A DNA stretch of 64,000 nucleotides, from NCBI RefSeq assembly GCF_049331405.1, contig NZ_CP186274.1, positions 1,178,001 through 1,242,000 on the forward strand. Direction: 5' to 3'. Position numbers and translations under genes: made by a program. Under the pieces are notes generated by a model that saw only the letters and a list, made by a program, of their open reading frames with translations, was not told the DNA's origin and did not search any database. Below, in pieces: positions 1-9,202 of this stretch (its first letter is position 1; the number at the start of each line of letters is the position of its first letter). This DNA comes from PoT sp049331405 (GTDB taxonomy: Bacteria; Planctomycetota; Planctomycetia; Isosphaerales; Isosphaeraceae).

Positions 1-457
1 GGCCGGTCACCGGGGTCCCGTTGCCCGGCCGGCTGTCGTCGAGTTGGCCGCGGTAGACGAGGCGCCGATCGGCATCGAAGACGTAGAAGTCGGGCGTGCA
101 GGCCGCCTGGTAGGCCTTGGCCACGTCCTGGGTTTCATCATAGAGGTAGGGGAAGACGTACCCGGCGTCGGCCTTTTCCTTCGCCATCAGCTCGGGGCTG
201 TCGTCCGGATAGCCGGCGACGTCATTGGCGCTGATGCCGACGATCGCCACCCCCTTCGCCTGGTAATCCTTGCTGAGCTGGGCCAGCTCCTGCCGGACGT
301 GCTTCACGTAGGGGCAGTGGTTGCAGATGAACGCCACGAGCAGCGCCGGGCTCCCCTTGAAGTCGTCGAGGCCGACCGATTTGCCCTCGGTGTCGGGGAG
401 CTGGAAGCCTGGGGCCTTCGATCCGAGCGGCAGCATCGTGGATGGCGTGAGCGCCAT
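1..457 (-). CDS. Thioredoxin-like (AhpC/TSA family) protein, 3' part missing
   Basis: The frame reads leftwards from an ATG at 457 with AGGAG about eight bases upstream and runs off the left edge, so only about 152 N-terminal residues are seen. The visible part has the AhpC/TSA-type thioredoxin fold: a GSKAPGFQLPD opening, then a LLVAFICNHCPYVKHV segment that places a single Cys-Pro pair where thioredoxins carry CxxC (here NHCPY), and later ACTPDFYVFD matching the cis-Pro region. Such proteins usually act as peroxiredoxin or thiol-disulfide proteins, but the lack of a second active-site Cys means the chemistry is uncertain. No signal peptide is visible, suggesting a cytoplasmic location. It is divergent from the phytochrome operon across a 516-base gap. 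Confidence 0.85.
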   Translation of the reverse strand, partial: MALTPSTMLPLGSKAPGFQLPDTEGKSVGLDDFKGSPALLVAFICNHCPYVKHVRQELAQLSKDYQAKGVAIVGISANDVAGYPDDSPELMAKEKADAGYVFPYLYDETQDVAKAYQAACTPDFYVFDADRRLVYRGQLDDSRPGNGTPVTG

Positions 458-973
458 GGGTGGACTCCTGGGAAAATTTCTCGACAAGTCTGCAGGAATA
501 TGGTTGCTCGCCACCGAGGATACCGCGAACGAGCCGAGATGGAAGTCAACCCATCGGATTCCCCCCGCTGTTACCAAAGCTGCTCCAAGTTGACCGATTT
601 AAGCATGCGCGATGGAGAATTCTCGAGAATCGGCGTTCGCATTCCGGAAGGGTCGTACCCGAGATAGTCTGTAAGGCGAAATCGCGTGCGGATCGCTGCG
701 TTTTTGTTGGCGCCTCGATTCTCCTGGCACGGCAATTGAATGGAGTCGGAGGGCGATTGGTGCAACGCAATGCATCTAAGTGTCTTGGAATTGCGCGGAA
801 GATTTCAAAGCGCAAGTTTCAATAGACGCGATGATGGGAGTAACCCGATGGAATTTGGGCATTTGAAGACGATGCCCCGATCCCGCAGGGCCAGGATAGG
901 GAGTGCTATTCGAGAGTCTGGTCTGTTAGGTTTGTCCAACGGCATGTCGAACCCAGGGGAATGCGTCCCGGCC
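458..973. other. Intergenic region between divergent genes
   Basis: This 516-base stretch separates the leftward thioredoxin-like gene from the rightward phytochrome operon and must hold both promoters. It is less GC-rich than its flanks. Short open frames in it have no recognisable motif or convincing ribosome binding site. No strong hairpin or operator was recognised by eye. Confidence 0.5.
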
Positions 974-3235
974 ATGATACGAACGGCGATAACTCGACCT
1001 GACGATGTTGATCTCTCTTCGTGCGACCGCGAACCCATCCAGATACCGGGGAGCATCCAACCGTTTGGGATCCTGCTGACATTCAACCCGTCCGACTGGA
1101 CCGTCGCCCAGGCGAGCGACAACTGCACGGACGCCTTCGGCAAGCCCGTCGACGCGGTCATCGGTAGCACCCTGGCCGACCTCTTCGGCGCCGAGAAGGG
1201 CGCGGCGCTCCGGGGATGGCTCCAGAACCCCGCGCTCGAGCGGAACCCCCAGTTCTTCGGCTTCCTCCACCTCAAGGGGGATACCGACGGGCGCATGCAT
1301 AGCGTCGTCGCCCACCGGAGCGAGGGGGTGGTGATCGTCGAGCTCGAGGACGCCTCCGACGGCGAGCCGGCCACCCAGCCGATCCTCAACCCCTTGATCC
1401 GCAACTTCGTCGCGACCATGGAACGCGCGGCGACCTCCGACGAGCTGAACCAACTTGCGGTCGTCGAGTTCCGCAGGATCACCGACTTCGACCGCGTCCT
1501 GATCTACCGGTTCGACGAGGACGGCAATGGCACCGTGGTCGCCGAGGCCCGCAACGGCGAGACCTTCCCGTCGCTGCTCGGCCACCGCTTCCCGGCCTCG
1601 GACATCCCGAGCCAGGCCCGCGAAGTCTACAGGCTCAACCGCTCGCGACTGATCGCCGACGCGACCTACAAGCCTGTCCCGATCGTCCCGTCGCGGAACC
1701 CGGTCTCGGGCAGGCCGCTCGACCTGACCTACGCGGCGCTCAGGAGCGTCTCGCCGGTCCACGTCGAGTACATGCGGAACATGAAGACCGCAGCCTCGAT
1801 GTCATTCTCGCTGCTTCAGGACGGCAAGCTCTGGGGTTTGATCTCCTGCCATCACGCCAGCCCCCGCGTCATCCCTTATGGCGTCCGCGCCACCGGCGAG
1901 TTCCTCAGCCAGGTCTTCTCGCTCCAGCTCGAGGCCAAGCAGCGCTATGCGGACATCGAGTCGAGGATCCGCCTGAAGTCGATCGAGGCCAAGCTGCTCG
2001 CCTTCATGGCCAAGGAGGAGGACTTCCTCTCCGGCCTGGTGGCCCACCCTACCGAGCTGCTCTCGTTCGCGTCGGCGAACGGCGCGGCGCTCGTGGTCGA
2101 CGGCCGCTGCACGACCCTGGGCGAGGCCCCCGACGAACAGAAGATCGCTCAGATCGTCAAGTGGCTCTCTGAGAAGGTGAAGCGCGACATCTACCACACC
2201 GACTCGCTCTCCGCCGATTTCCCGCCGGCCGAGTCGGTCAAGGACGTCGCCTGCGGCCTGCTGGCGCTCTCGATCTCCAAGGTCCACCGCAGCTACATCC
2301 TCTGGTTCCGGCCCGAGATCGTCCGCACGGTCAACTGGGGCGGCGACCCTCGCAAGCCGTTCTCCGACGCCGACGCCCGCATCCACCCGCGCAAGAGCTT
2401 CGAGATCTGGAAGGAGACGGTCAGGAACCGCGCCTTGCCCTGGGACCTGAACCAGATCGAGACGGCCGAGGAGTTCCGCAACGCCATCGTCGGCATCGTG
2501 CTGCGGAGGGCGGAGGAGCTCGCCGAGCTGAGCGCGGAGCTGAAGCGGAGCAACCGCGAGCTCGAGGCCTTCTCTTACTCGGTCTCGCACGACCTGCGGG
2601 CCCCCTTCCGCCACATCGTCGGCTACTCGGAACTCCTCAGGGAGGAGAACGACCTCAGCGAGAGCGGCAAGCGCTACGTCGACACGATCATCGAGTCGGC
2701 CCAGTATGCGGGGACGCTCGTCGACAACCTGCTGTCGTTCTCGCAGATGGGGCGGACGGCCATCAACCCGGTGACGGTCAACATGACCCAGCTCTTCCGG
2801 GAGTCGATCCGCGACGTGATGACCGAGGCGGCGGGGCGGGCCGTCTCCTGGGACCTGCAGGACCTGCCCGCGGCCTGGTGCGACCCCGGCGTGATGCACC
2901 TCGCCGTCCGCAACCTCCTGTCCAACGCCATCAAATACACCAGGAACCGCGCGGAAGCGAAGATCGAGATCGGCTCCCTGGAGCACGACGACGAGTACGT
3001 GTACTTCGTCCGCGACAATGGCACCGGCTTTGATATGAAGTACGTCGGCAAGCTGTTCGGCGTGTTCCAGCGGCTGCACCGGATGGAAGATTTCGAGGGG
3101 ACGGGCATCGGACTGGCGAACGTGCGGAGGATCGTCGAGCGGCACGGCGGCCGGGCTTGGGCCGAAGGGGTACTCGATGCAGGGGCGACTTTCTATTTCT
3201 CACTTCCGAAGGTCTCGGAAGCCAAGGAGTCGTGA
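974..3235 (+). CDS. Bacteriophytochrome sensor histidine kinase
   Basis: A red/far-red light sensor kinase of about 753 residues. Visible in order are an N-terminal PAS region with a CDREPIQIPGSIQPFG motif, whose Cys (residue 17) is the usual biliverdin attachment site of bacteriophytochromes; a GAF domain with the hallmark PASDIP motif near residue 207 and the VHVEYMRNM segment; a PHY domain with a tongue motif HPRKSFEIW; a coiled linker; a HisKA domain with the phospho-acceptor His at about 539 (SVSHDLRAPF); and a HATPase domain with NLLSNAIKYT, RDNGTGFD and GTGIGLANV. The open frame extends upstream, but the ATG at 974 starts just before the chromophore region; an in-frame ATG at 944 is the alternative. 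It heads a three-gene signalling operon. No heme oxygenase gene, needed to make biliverdin, is present in the window. Confidence 0.93.
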   Translation: MIRTAITRPDDVDLSSCDREPIQIPGSIQPFGILLTFNPSDWTVAQASDNCTDAFGKPVDAVIGSTLADLFGAEKGAALRGWLQNPALERNPQFFGFLHLKGDTDGRMHSVVAHRSEGVVIVELEDASDGEPATQPILNPLIRNFVATMERAATSDELNQLAVVEFRRITDFDRVLIYRFDEDGNGTVVAEARNGETFPSLLGHRFPASDIPSQAREVYRLNRSRLIADATYKPVPIVPSRNPVSGRPLDLTYAALRSVSPVHVEYMRNMKTAASMSFSLLQDGKLWGLISCHHASPRVIPYGVRATGEFLSQVFSLQLEAKQRYADIESRIRLKSIEAKLLAFMAKEEDFLSGLVAHPTELLSFASANGAALVVDGRCTTLGEAPDEQKIAQIVKWLSEKVKRDIYHTDSLSADFPPAESVKDVACGLLALSISKVHRSYILWFRPEIVRTVNWGGDPRKPFSDADARIHPRKSFEIWKETVRNRALPWDLNQIETAEEFRNAIVGIVLRRAEELAELSAELKRSNRELEAFSYSVSHDLRAPFRHIVGYSELLREENDLSESGKRYVDTIIESAQYAGTLVDNLLSFSQMGRTAINPVTVNMTQLFRESIRDVMTEAAGRAVSWDLQDLPAAWCDPGVMHLAVRNLLSNAIKYTRNRAEAKIEIGSLEHDDEYVYFVRDNGTGFDMKYVGKLFGVFQRLHRMEDFEGTGIGLANVRRIVERHGGRAWAEGVLDAGATFYFSLPKVSEAKES

Positions 3236-3262
3236 CGGTATGCAAGGGCACGGGGAGTGGTC

Positions 3263-3718
3263 ATGCTGAAGCCGATCCTGCTCGTCGAAGACAATCCGAA
3301 GGACCTCGAGCTGACGCTCGTCGCGCTCGCGAAGACGAACCTGGCCAACGAGGTGATTACGCTGCGCGACGGTGCCGAGGCGCTCGATTACCTCTACCGC
3401 CGCGGCGCCTACGAGGACCGGGCCTTCGGGAACCCGGCCGTCGTGCTCCTCGACCTCAAGCTGCCGAAGGTCGACGGCCTCCAGGTCCTCGAGACGATCA
3501 AGAAGGACCCGGAGCTCCAGGCGGTCCCGGTCGTGATGCTGACGTCGTCTCGCGAGGAGAAAGACCTGCTCAAGAGCTACCGCCTGGGCGTCAACGCCTA
3601 CGTGGTCAAGCCGGTCGGGTTCAAGGAGTTCCTCGAGGGGATCCAGGACCTCGGCGTCTTCTGGGCGGTGCTGAACGAGCCGCCCCCCGGCAGCGCCAAG
3701 CCGAAGCGAAGTTCCTGA
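3263..3718 (+). CDS. Single-domain response regulator, Rcp1-like
   Basis: A 151-residue stand-alone receiver domain with no output domain. Acidic pocket residues lie in LLVEDNP, the phosphorylation site is Asp64 in VVLLDLKLPKVDG, the switch Thr/Ser lies in MLTSS, and the conserved Lys is at 116 in VVKPVGF. The longer spacing before the phospho-Asp and the GAYEDRAFGNPAVVLLDL segment match the Rcp1 type that partners phytochrome kinases in cyanobacteria and other bacteria. The start is the ATG at 3263, five bases after GGGGAG; a GTG at 3257 is less likely. It lies 27 bases after the phytochrome gene, so it is very probably co-transcribed and its phosphorylation partner. The downstream target could be the hybrid kinase that follows. 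Confidence 0.93.
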   Translation: MLKPILLVEDNPKDLELTLVALAKTNLANEVITLRDGAEALDYLYRRGAYEDRAFGNPAVVLLDLKLPKVDGLQVLETIKKDPELQAVPVVMLTSSREEKDLLKSYRLGVNAYVVKPVGFKEFLEGIQDLGVFWAVLNEPPPGSAKPKRSS

Positions 3719-3753
3719 AACCTTCCCCGAGCGGCCCCACGGACGAGGCGTGC

Positions 3754-5679
3754 ATGATGTCGCGTATCCGCATACTCTTACTTGAAGACGACCCCCTCGA
3801 CGCCGACCTTGTCCGCACCCGGATGGCGAAGGGGAATGTCGTCTTCGACATGGATCGTGTCGACACCCGCGAGGCGTTCCTGCACGCCCTCGAGGCCCAG
3901 GCCTACGACCTCATCCTCGCCGACTACTCGCTGCCGTCGTTCGACGGGCTGTCGGCACTGGAGCTGGCGCATGAGGGGTGGCCGCACATCCCGTTCCTGT
4001 TCGTCTCCGGCGGGCTCGGCGAGGAGGTGGCCATCGAGTCGCTCAAGCGCGGGGCGACGGATTACGTGCTCAAGCATCGCCTCGACCGCCTCGTCCCGGC
4101 CGTCAACCGCGCCATCGCCGAGTCGCGCGAGCGGAGCGAGCGGCGCAAGGCCGAGCAGGCCCTGCGAGAGAGCGAGGAGCGGCACCGCCTGATCCTGGAG
4201 AGCGTCGCCGACTACGCCATCTTCACCCTCGACCTCGACGGCCGCGTCTCGAGCTGGAACAAGGGGGCCGAGCGGGTCCTCGGCTACCACGAGGCGGAGA
4301 TCCTCGGCAACCCGCTCGACCCGATCTTCGAGCCGGAGGACGTCCGCAACGAGCTGCCCTCCCGCGAACTCGAGCAGGCCGCCAAGGTCGGACGCTCCGA
4401 GGGGGAGCGCTGGTACCTCCGCAAGGACGGCGAGCGGTTCTGGGGCAACGGCGTCGTCCGACCGCTCCGGGACGTCTCGGGCAAGCTCCAGGGCTTCGTC
4501 AAGGTCATGCAGGACACGACCGAGCGCAAGCGCACGGAGGAGGCCCTGCGCGAGGCCGATCGCCGCAAGGACGACTTCCTGGCGATGCTGGCGCACGAGC
4601 TTCGCAACCCCCTCTCGACCATCAATAACGCCATCCAGCTCGCGCGTTACTCGGGCAAGGCCGAGCATTTCGAGTGGGCCAAGGAGGTCATCGGGCAGCA
4701 GGTGAAGCACCTGGCCCGCCTGATCGACGACCTCCTGGACGTCTCGCGGATCACCCGCGGCAAGATCCAGCTCCGGGTCGAGAAGCAGGACGTCGGCCCG
4801 ATCCTCCGCAGCGCGGTCGAGGCCACCCGCCGCCTGATCCAGGCGCGGGGGCACGACTTCAAGGTCTCGCTCCCCTCCACGCCGATCCAGGTCGAGGCCG
4901 ACGCCACGAGGCTCGAGCAGATCATCGTGAACCTCCTCACCAACGCGGCGAAGTACACGGAGGAGGGGGGGGAGATCTCGATTGACGCCGAGGTCGCCGG
5001 CCCCGAGTTCGTCATCAATGTCCGCGATAACGGCATCGGCATCAGCGCCGAGATGCTCGCGCAGGTGTTCGACCCGTTCGTCCAGGTGGAGCAATCCATC
5101 GACCGCTCGCAAGGGGGGCTCGGCATCGGCCTGACCCTCGCGCGGACCCTGGCCGAGATGCACGGCGGGCGCCTGGGGGCCACGAGCCAGGGCCTGGGGA
5201 CCGGCAGCGTCTTCACCGTGACCCTGCCGCTGGCCGACGGCCACGCCCATGAGCGGGACGGGGTCGCCGACCATTCGGCGATCCTCCCGAACCAGGGATT
5301 CCGGATTTTGGTCGTCGACGACAACGTCGACTCGGCCAAGGGGCTGGCGCACCTCCTCGCCACGCTCGGCCACGAGGTCTGGATGGCCTTCGACGGCGTC
5401 GAGGCCCTCGAATCGGCCCGCCAGCACGAGCCGAGGGTGGTCCTGCTCGACATCGGCCTCCCCGGCATGGACGGCTACCAGGTGGCCGGCCGGCTCCGCG
5501 AGCAGGCGGGGGATCGGGAGGTCATCCTCATCGCCGTCACCGGCTACGGCCAGGACGACGACCGCCGTCGGGCCCTCGCGGCCGGGTTCGACTACCACCT
5601 GATCAAGCCCGTCGACTTCGACGAACTCGCCTCGCTCCTCCTCCCCCTCAGCACCGCCCCCAAGCACCCCGGCCAGTAA
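3754..5679 (+). CDS. Hybrid sensor kinase: receiver-PAS-kinase-receiver
   Basis: A 641-residue cytoplasmic signalling protein with no membrane segment. Visible in order are an N-terminal receiver (LLLEDDP, phospho-Asp57 in ILADYSLPSFDG), a PAS domain (about 140-260, VADYAIFTLDLDGRVSSWNKG), a HisKA domain with the phospho-His at 281 (MLAHELRNPLS), a HATPase domain (NLLTNAAKYT, RDNGIGI, GLGIGLTLA) and a C-terminal receiver (RILVVDDN, phospho-Asp566 in VVLLDIGLPGMDG, Lys in LIKPVDF). The frame stays open upstream through the preceding gene, but the domain starts at the tandem ATGs at 3754/3757 after a GAGG. Position 35 bases downstream of the response regulator suggests one operon: phytochrome, Rcp1-like carrier, then a phosphorelay hub. 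No DNA-binding output is encoded here, so the final target lies elsewhere. Confidence 0.92.
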   Translation: MMSRIRILLLEDDPLDADLVRTRMAKGNVVFDMDRVDTREAFLHALEAQAYDLILADYSLPSFDGLSALELAHEGWPHIPFLFVSGGLGEEVAIESLKRGATDYVLKHRLDRLVPAVNRAIAESRERSERRKAEQALRESEERHRLILESVADYAIFTLDLDGRVSSWNKGAERVLGYHEAEILGNPLDPIFEPEDVRNELPSRELEQAAKVGRSEGERWYLRKDGERFWGNGVVRPLRDVSGKLQGFVKVMQDTTERKRTEEALREADRRKDDFLAMLAHELRNPLSTINNAIQLARYSGKAEHFEWAKEVIGQQVKHLARLIDDLLDVSRITRGKIQLRVEKQDVGPILRSAVEATRRLIQARGHDFKVSLPSTPIQVEADATRLEQIIVNLLTNAAKYTEEGGEISIDAEVAGPEFVINVRDNGIGISAEMLAQVFDPFVQVEQSIDRSQGGLGIGLTLARTLAEMHGGRLGATSQGLGTGSVFTVTLPLADGHAHERDGVADHSAILPNQGFRILVVDDNVDSAKGLAHLLATLGHEVWMAFDGVEALESARQHEPRVVLLDIGLPGMDGYQVAGRLREQAGDREVILIAVTGYGQDDDRRRALAAGFDYHLIKPVDFDELASLLLPLSTAPKHPGQ

Positions 5680-5973
5680 CCTCGCCCGACGCGTTCGGCT
5701 CCTGCCCTCGACCCCTGCCGTAAGGTCGCCCCGACTTTGCGCGACCGGCTCGCGTTGCGCGAATAACTTCGCAAGGGGCGTCGCCGGCCGATTGTGATGG
5801 GCCCTCCGGTATCATAGAATTTACGTAAGTTGGAAGCGGCGAGGCCTCCAAAGCTTTTTGGTGAACATAGAAGTCATCTCGAATCTTGGCCCGCCTCGCA
5901 AGAACGTGGCTCCGCGTCGCGAGCCGGCGTCGCCCCGAGATTGGGCTTGAGTTTTCCGATGGGAGAATCTCCG

Positions 5974-7101
5974 ATGCGCAGATTTGGCAGGCAGTTTGCC
6001 CTGGGCGTGATCGTGCTCGCGTCCTCGGCCGGCAGCGTCCGGGCCCAGTATCCCGCCGGCTACGGCGGCTATGGCTGGGGGGGCTGGGGCGGCTATGGCG
6101 GAGGCGGCCAGACGGTCCAGGGGGATATCGCCAGGGGCCTGGGGGCCTTCGCCGCCTCGGCCGGCCAGTACAACGTCCAGACGGCGCAGGCCCGCTCGAT
6201 CAACGCCGACACCGCCATGCGCTGGAACCAGTACGTCTGGGAGTCGCAGCAGGAGGCGAATAAGCGGCACTACAAGCGGATGGTCAGGGCGCAGGACGAG
6301 AACAGTAAGGCACATGAAGCTATCTACAAGCGGCTGCATGACACGCCCGAGCCGGGCGACATCACCCGGGGCGACGCCCTCAACGTGGCGCTCGACGAGA
6401 TATCGAACCCCCGCGTCTACCTCCGCAAGCTGAGCGGGGCCTCGACGAAGATCCCGGGGGCGATCGTCCGCGACATCCCCTTCCAGCTCGCCTCGGCCGC
6501 GGTCACGACCAGCGTAGAGCAGCTGACCAAGGGGGGCCCGCCCGCCGCCCTGAGGACCGAGGCCTTCGCCAAGGAACGCACCGAGCTTAAGGCCCTCGCC
6601 GCCGAGCTGCGCAAGCAGGTCGAAGACGACGGCAAGCCCGACCCGGCGTCGCTCAAGAAGGTCCGCGACATCATCAACGTCGCCCGCAACAAGCTCGTCG
6701 GATCGACCCCGAAGGGCAAGCCGCGCGAGGACGCCGAGAAGTTCCTCAAGGCGCTCTACGGGCTCACGAAGATGCTGGAGACCCCCGCCACCGAGGTCCT
6801 GCTGTCCGGGATCGAGAAGCACCCCGAGACCACCCTCGGCGCCCTGATCGGCTTCATGGAGTCTTACAACCTCCGCTTCGGCGCGGCGACCACGCCCAAG
6901 CAGCAGGCGGCCTATCGCCAACTCTACCCGCTCCTCGACTCGCTCCGCGACGAGGCCGCGGCCAGCCTCTCCGAGACCCAGACGGCGACGGCCCTCAAGG
7001 ACGAGGACGAACGCCCCGGCGAGTTCTTCTCCGGGATGCAATTCGAGGACATGGACGCCGGGAAGGGCGTCCCCACCCCGCCGAAGCCCCAGGGCCGCTA
7101 A
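5974..7101 (+). CDS. Secreted protein of unknown function with Gly/Tyr-rich segment
   Basis: The start is the ATG at 5974, seven bases after GGGAGA; the frame is open further upstream but without signal. The 375-residue product begins with a Sec signal peptide (MRRFGRQFALGVIVLASSAGSVRAQ), followed by a Gly/Tyr/Trp-rich stretch (YGGYGWGGWGGYGGGG, residues about 28-46). The rest is predicted mostly helical and charged, without cysteines or a recognised catalytic motif. An embedded Arg/Gln-rich helix (TAMRWNQYVWESQQEANKRHYKRM) suggests coiled-coil association. I do not recognise the family. It has its own strong hairpin terminator and is probably monocistronic. Confidence 0.8.
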   Translation: MRRFGRQFALGVIVLASSAGSVRAQYPAGYGGYGWGGWGGYGGGGQTVQGDIARGLGAFAASAGQYNVQTAQARSINADTAMRWNQYVWESQQEANKRHYKRMVRAQDENSKAHEAIYKRLHDTPEPGDITRGDALNVALDEISNPRVYLRKLSGASTKIPGAIVRDIPFQLASAAVTTSVEQLTKGGPPAALRTEAFAKERTELKALAAELRKQVEDDGKPDPASLKKVRDIINVARNKLVGSTPKGKPREDAEKFLKALYGLTKMLETPATEVLLSGIEKHPETTLGALIGFMESYNLRFGAATTPKQQAAYRQLYPLLDSLRDEAAASLSETQTATALKDEDERPGEFFSGMQFEDMDAGKGVPTPPKPQGR

Positions 7102-7142
7102 GCCCGGATCGTCAGGGCCTCCCTCCCGATTTCTCTAGACAT

Positions 7143-7188
7143 CGCCCGGCCGACCGGATCGCCCCTGGCTGATCCGGTCGGCCGGGCG
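7143..7188 (+). terminator. Strong hairpin terminator after the Gly-rich gene
   Basis: An 18-base perfect inverted repeat (7143-7160 with 7171-7188) closes a ten-base loop 41 bases after the stop codon. It is followed by TCTCTCT rather than a pure T-run, so it may be an imperfect intrinsic terminator or an RNA-stabilising stem. Confidence 0.75.
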
Positions 7189-7762
7189 TCTCTCTATCCG
7201 ACGCTATTTGATCTCGCGCCTCGGGGCTCGCCATTCATGGCCGAAATGTCGGGGTTTTCAGGAATAGGGGAGTGTTGAATCGGCCGAGCATTTCCGCGGA
7301 ACGGCCCCGGTATTTGTGTCTGATTTCAGGCGGCACTCGCGTCTACAGGATGCTGCTCGAGCAAATCAGGACGATTCGGGGCAAATTATCCCGGAGCAGG
7401 GCCCGCGCGCAATCGCGTTTGATCCCACCGTTGGATGCGGCCCGCCGGGGACGACGGGCATAATCCTCGCGCGGAGATGGCCACGAAGGTACGCGGGAAT
7501 CCGCGAGAGGTGACACTCGAAGGAACCCCAAAATATCAGTGTCTCTTGGATGTGCAAATTTCAGGACGATTCGAGCGGAACGTCGTGTTCAAGCTGAAAG
7601 TTCATCCCGTTGGACAGGGCTGCGCGGCGAGGAAATGACGGAGGTGGAAACGGGAAATGTTTTGCCGGGGCGTCTGGCTATGCGAGGAACGAGGGGCCGG
7701 AGGATCGGCCGCACGAATGGACGATCCTCCGGCCCTGGCTCATCGCGGCGTGTCGAAGGCGA
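7189..7762. other. Intergenic region, mostly featureless
   Basis: About 570 bases between two convergent genes. Short open frames exist on both strands but none has motifs or a plausible ribosome binding site. The only structure seen is the hairpin at 7694-7735, listed separately. Confidence 0.5.
7694..7735 (-). terminator. Hairpin downstream of the ferritin-like gene
   Basis: A perfect 14-base inverted repeat (GGGCCGGAGGATCG at 7694-7707 with its complement at 7722-7735) with a 14-base loop. It lies 27 bases beyond the stop of the leftward ferritin-like gene. No T-run follows, so termination strength is uncertain. Confidence 0.6.
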
Positions 7763-9202
7763 TCACGCACTACCCGAGACGGTCTTGAGGTCGGCCCGCT
7801 GGGTCTCATATGTTTCGGCGTAGGCGAGGACCTTGGGGTCGGCCTCGATGCCCCAGGTCTTGCAGGCCTGGAGGTAGATGGACGGCCACCAGTTCTCGTG
7901 CTGGGTCAGCCCCTGGTCGCGGACGCTCGTCCAGTTGCTCAGGATCTTGGACCAGCACTGGTCGCCGTACTCGATGGCCTTCTTGCGGTCGCCGAAGCGG
8001 GGGATGTACCACTCCCGGCCGATCGACGCGTGCAGGACCTCGTCGGCCCAGTCGAAGTCCTGGATCGTCGCCATCAGGGGGAGGCCCGAGGCGACGCCCA
8101 CCTCCCACTCGAACCGCTTGCCGGTCTTGGCCATGAGGCCTTGCTCGATGAAGTAGAGCACGGCGTGGCGCTCGATCGGGGTGCACTCGGTGTTGAGGCG
8201 GAGCGACCAGTTGTGCGTGATCCGGGCCTGGGTCCAGTCGACCCCCAGGGCGACGAAGCCGACCTCCCCCATCATCGCGTGCCGGGCCTCGTCCCAGAGC
8301 TGCCGGCTCATGTCGCGATAGTATTCCCAGGGCTCCCCCTTCGTCTCGCAGATGATGCTCGCCATCATCTCGGGGACGTCGATCTCCCGCATGCGCTTGT
8401 AGAGCATCATGAGGGTCTTGGGGCGGGGCTCGAAGCCGGGGTCGTAGAGGAAGGCCTCGGGGTTGACCCCCTGGTTGTAGAGGTCCTGGAACCTCTCGTC
8501 ACGCTTGGGGATCGGGTCGTAGACGAACGGGGTTTTCGAGAACTGGCGCACGACCTCGCGTCCCGACTCCACCGAGGCCCCGTCGAGCCCGCCGGCCGCG
8601 GCGAGGCAGTCGTCCAGGAGCCCTAACCAGGAGTCCAGCTCCGCCCGGGTGGCGTCTTCCACCAGGCAGGCGACGGCCTTGGAGCCGAAGTCGAGCATGT
8701 CCGCCACCTCGACACGGGCGAACCGGCAGACGCGGACCGAGGGGGCATCGGCCAGCGGGTTGGTGTCGGCCATGAACCGGGCGAGCGCGGCGTCGAGGGC
8801 GGGGATCGCCTTCTCGTAGAGGCCGAGCAGCAGGGCCTCGGTCGTCGGCGCGGCGAGGATCTCGTCGAAGAGGATTTCGAGGGAGGGAGCCGGCACGGCC
8901 TCGAGTCCCAGCGGCGGCTCGCGCATCTCGCCGACCCGCCCCCGGAGTGCCGAGACATGCTCGGCGCAGAGATAGGCGTGGAGCGAGAGCCCCGTCTTGA
9001 TCTCGTAGATCGGCTCGGCGGTGATCCGGGCCGTCATGACCTCGTGGAGCCGACGGAGGGCATAGTGGAACCGCTTCAGGCGGGTCACGCTGGCCTCGAC
9101 CCCGAGGCCGGGCCGGCTCGCGTCGGCCAGGCTCGCGAGCCCGGCCAGGGTCGGGAGCCCTCGGTACGACTCATAGCGGTCGCTGCCGTCAGGCATGGTC
9201 AT
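7763..9202 (-). CDS. Ferritin-like di-iron protein, uncharacterised family
   Basis: A 479-residue, largely helical, apparently cytoplasmic protein. The C-terminal half carries the signature of a carboxylate-bridged di-iron four-helix bundle: a helix with ICETKGEPWEYY, then LWDEARHAMMG (an ExxH motif), later LYFIEQ, and a last helix with DWADEVLHASIG (second ExxH). Together these give the E, ExxH, E, ExxH ligand set of the ferritin-like superfamily. The N-terminal half is helical without known motifs. Substrate and reaction cannot be inferred; oxygenase, oxidase or iron-storage roles are all possible. The start is ATG 9202 after GGGAGG; a second ATG at 9196 is possible. It is a single gene. 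Confidence 0.75.
   Translation of the reverse strand: MTMPDGSDRYESYRGLPTLAGLASLADASRPGLGVEASVTRLKRFHYALRRLHEVMTARITAEPIYEIKTGLSLHAYLCAEHVSALRGRVGEMREPPLGLEAVPAPSLEILFDEILAAPTTEALLLGLYEKAIPALDAALARFMADTNPLADAPSVRVCRFARVEVADMLDFGSKAVACLVEDATRAELDSWLGLLDDCLAAAGGLDGASVESGREVVRQFSKTPFVYDPIPKRDERFQDLYNQGVNPEAFLYDPGFEPRPKTLMMLYKRMREIDVPEMMASIICETKGEPWEYYRDMSRQLWDEARHAMMGEVGFVALGVDWTQARITHNWSLRLNTECTPIERHAVLYFIEQGLMAKTGKRFEWEVGVASGLPLMATIQDFDWADEVLHASIGREWYIPRFGDRKKAIEYGDQCWSKILSNWTSVRDQGLTQHENWWPSIYLQACKTWGIEADPKVLAYAETYETQRADLKTVSGSA

Noticed and set aside
3778..5667. A 629-codon minus-strand frame opposite the hybrid kinase
   Set aside because: Antisense shadow of a kinase with complete domains; its translation is Asp/Glu/Arg/Leu-rich without recognisable motifs.
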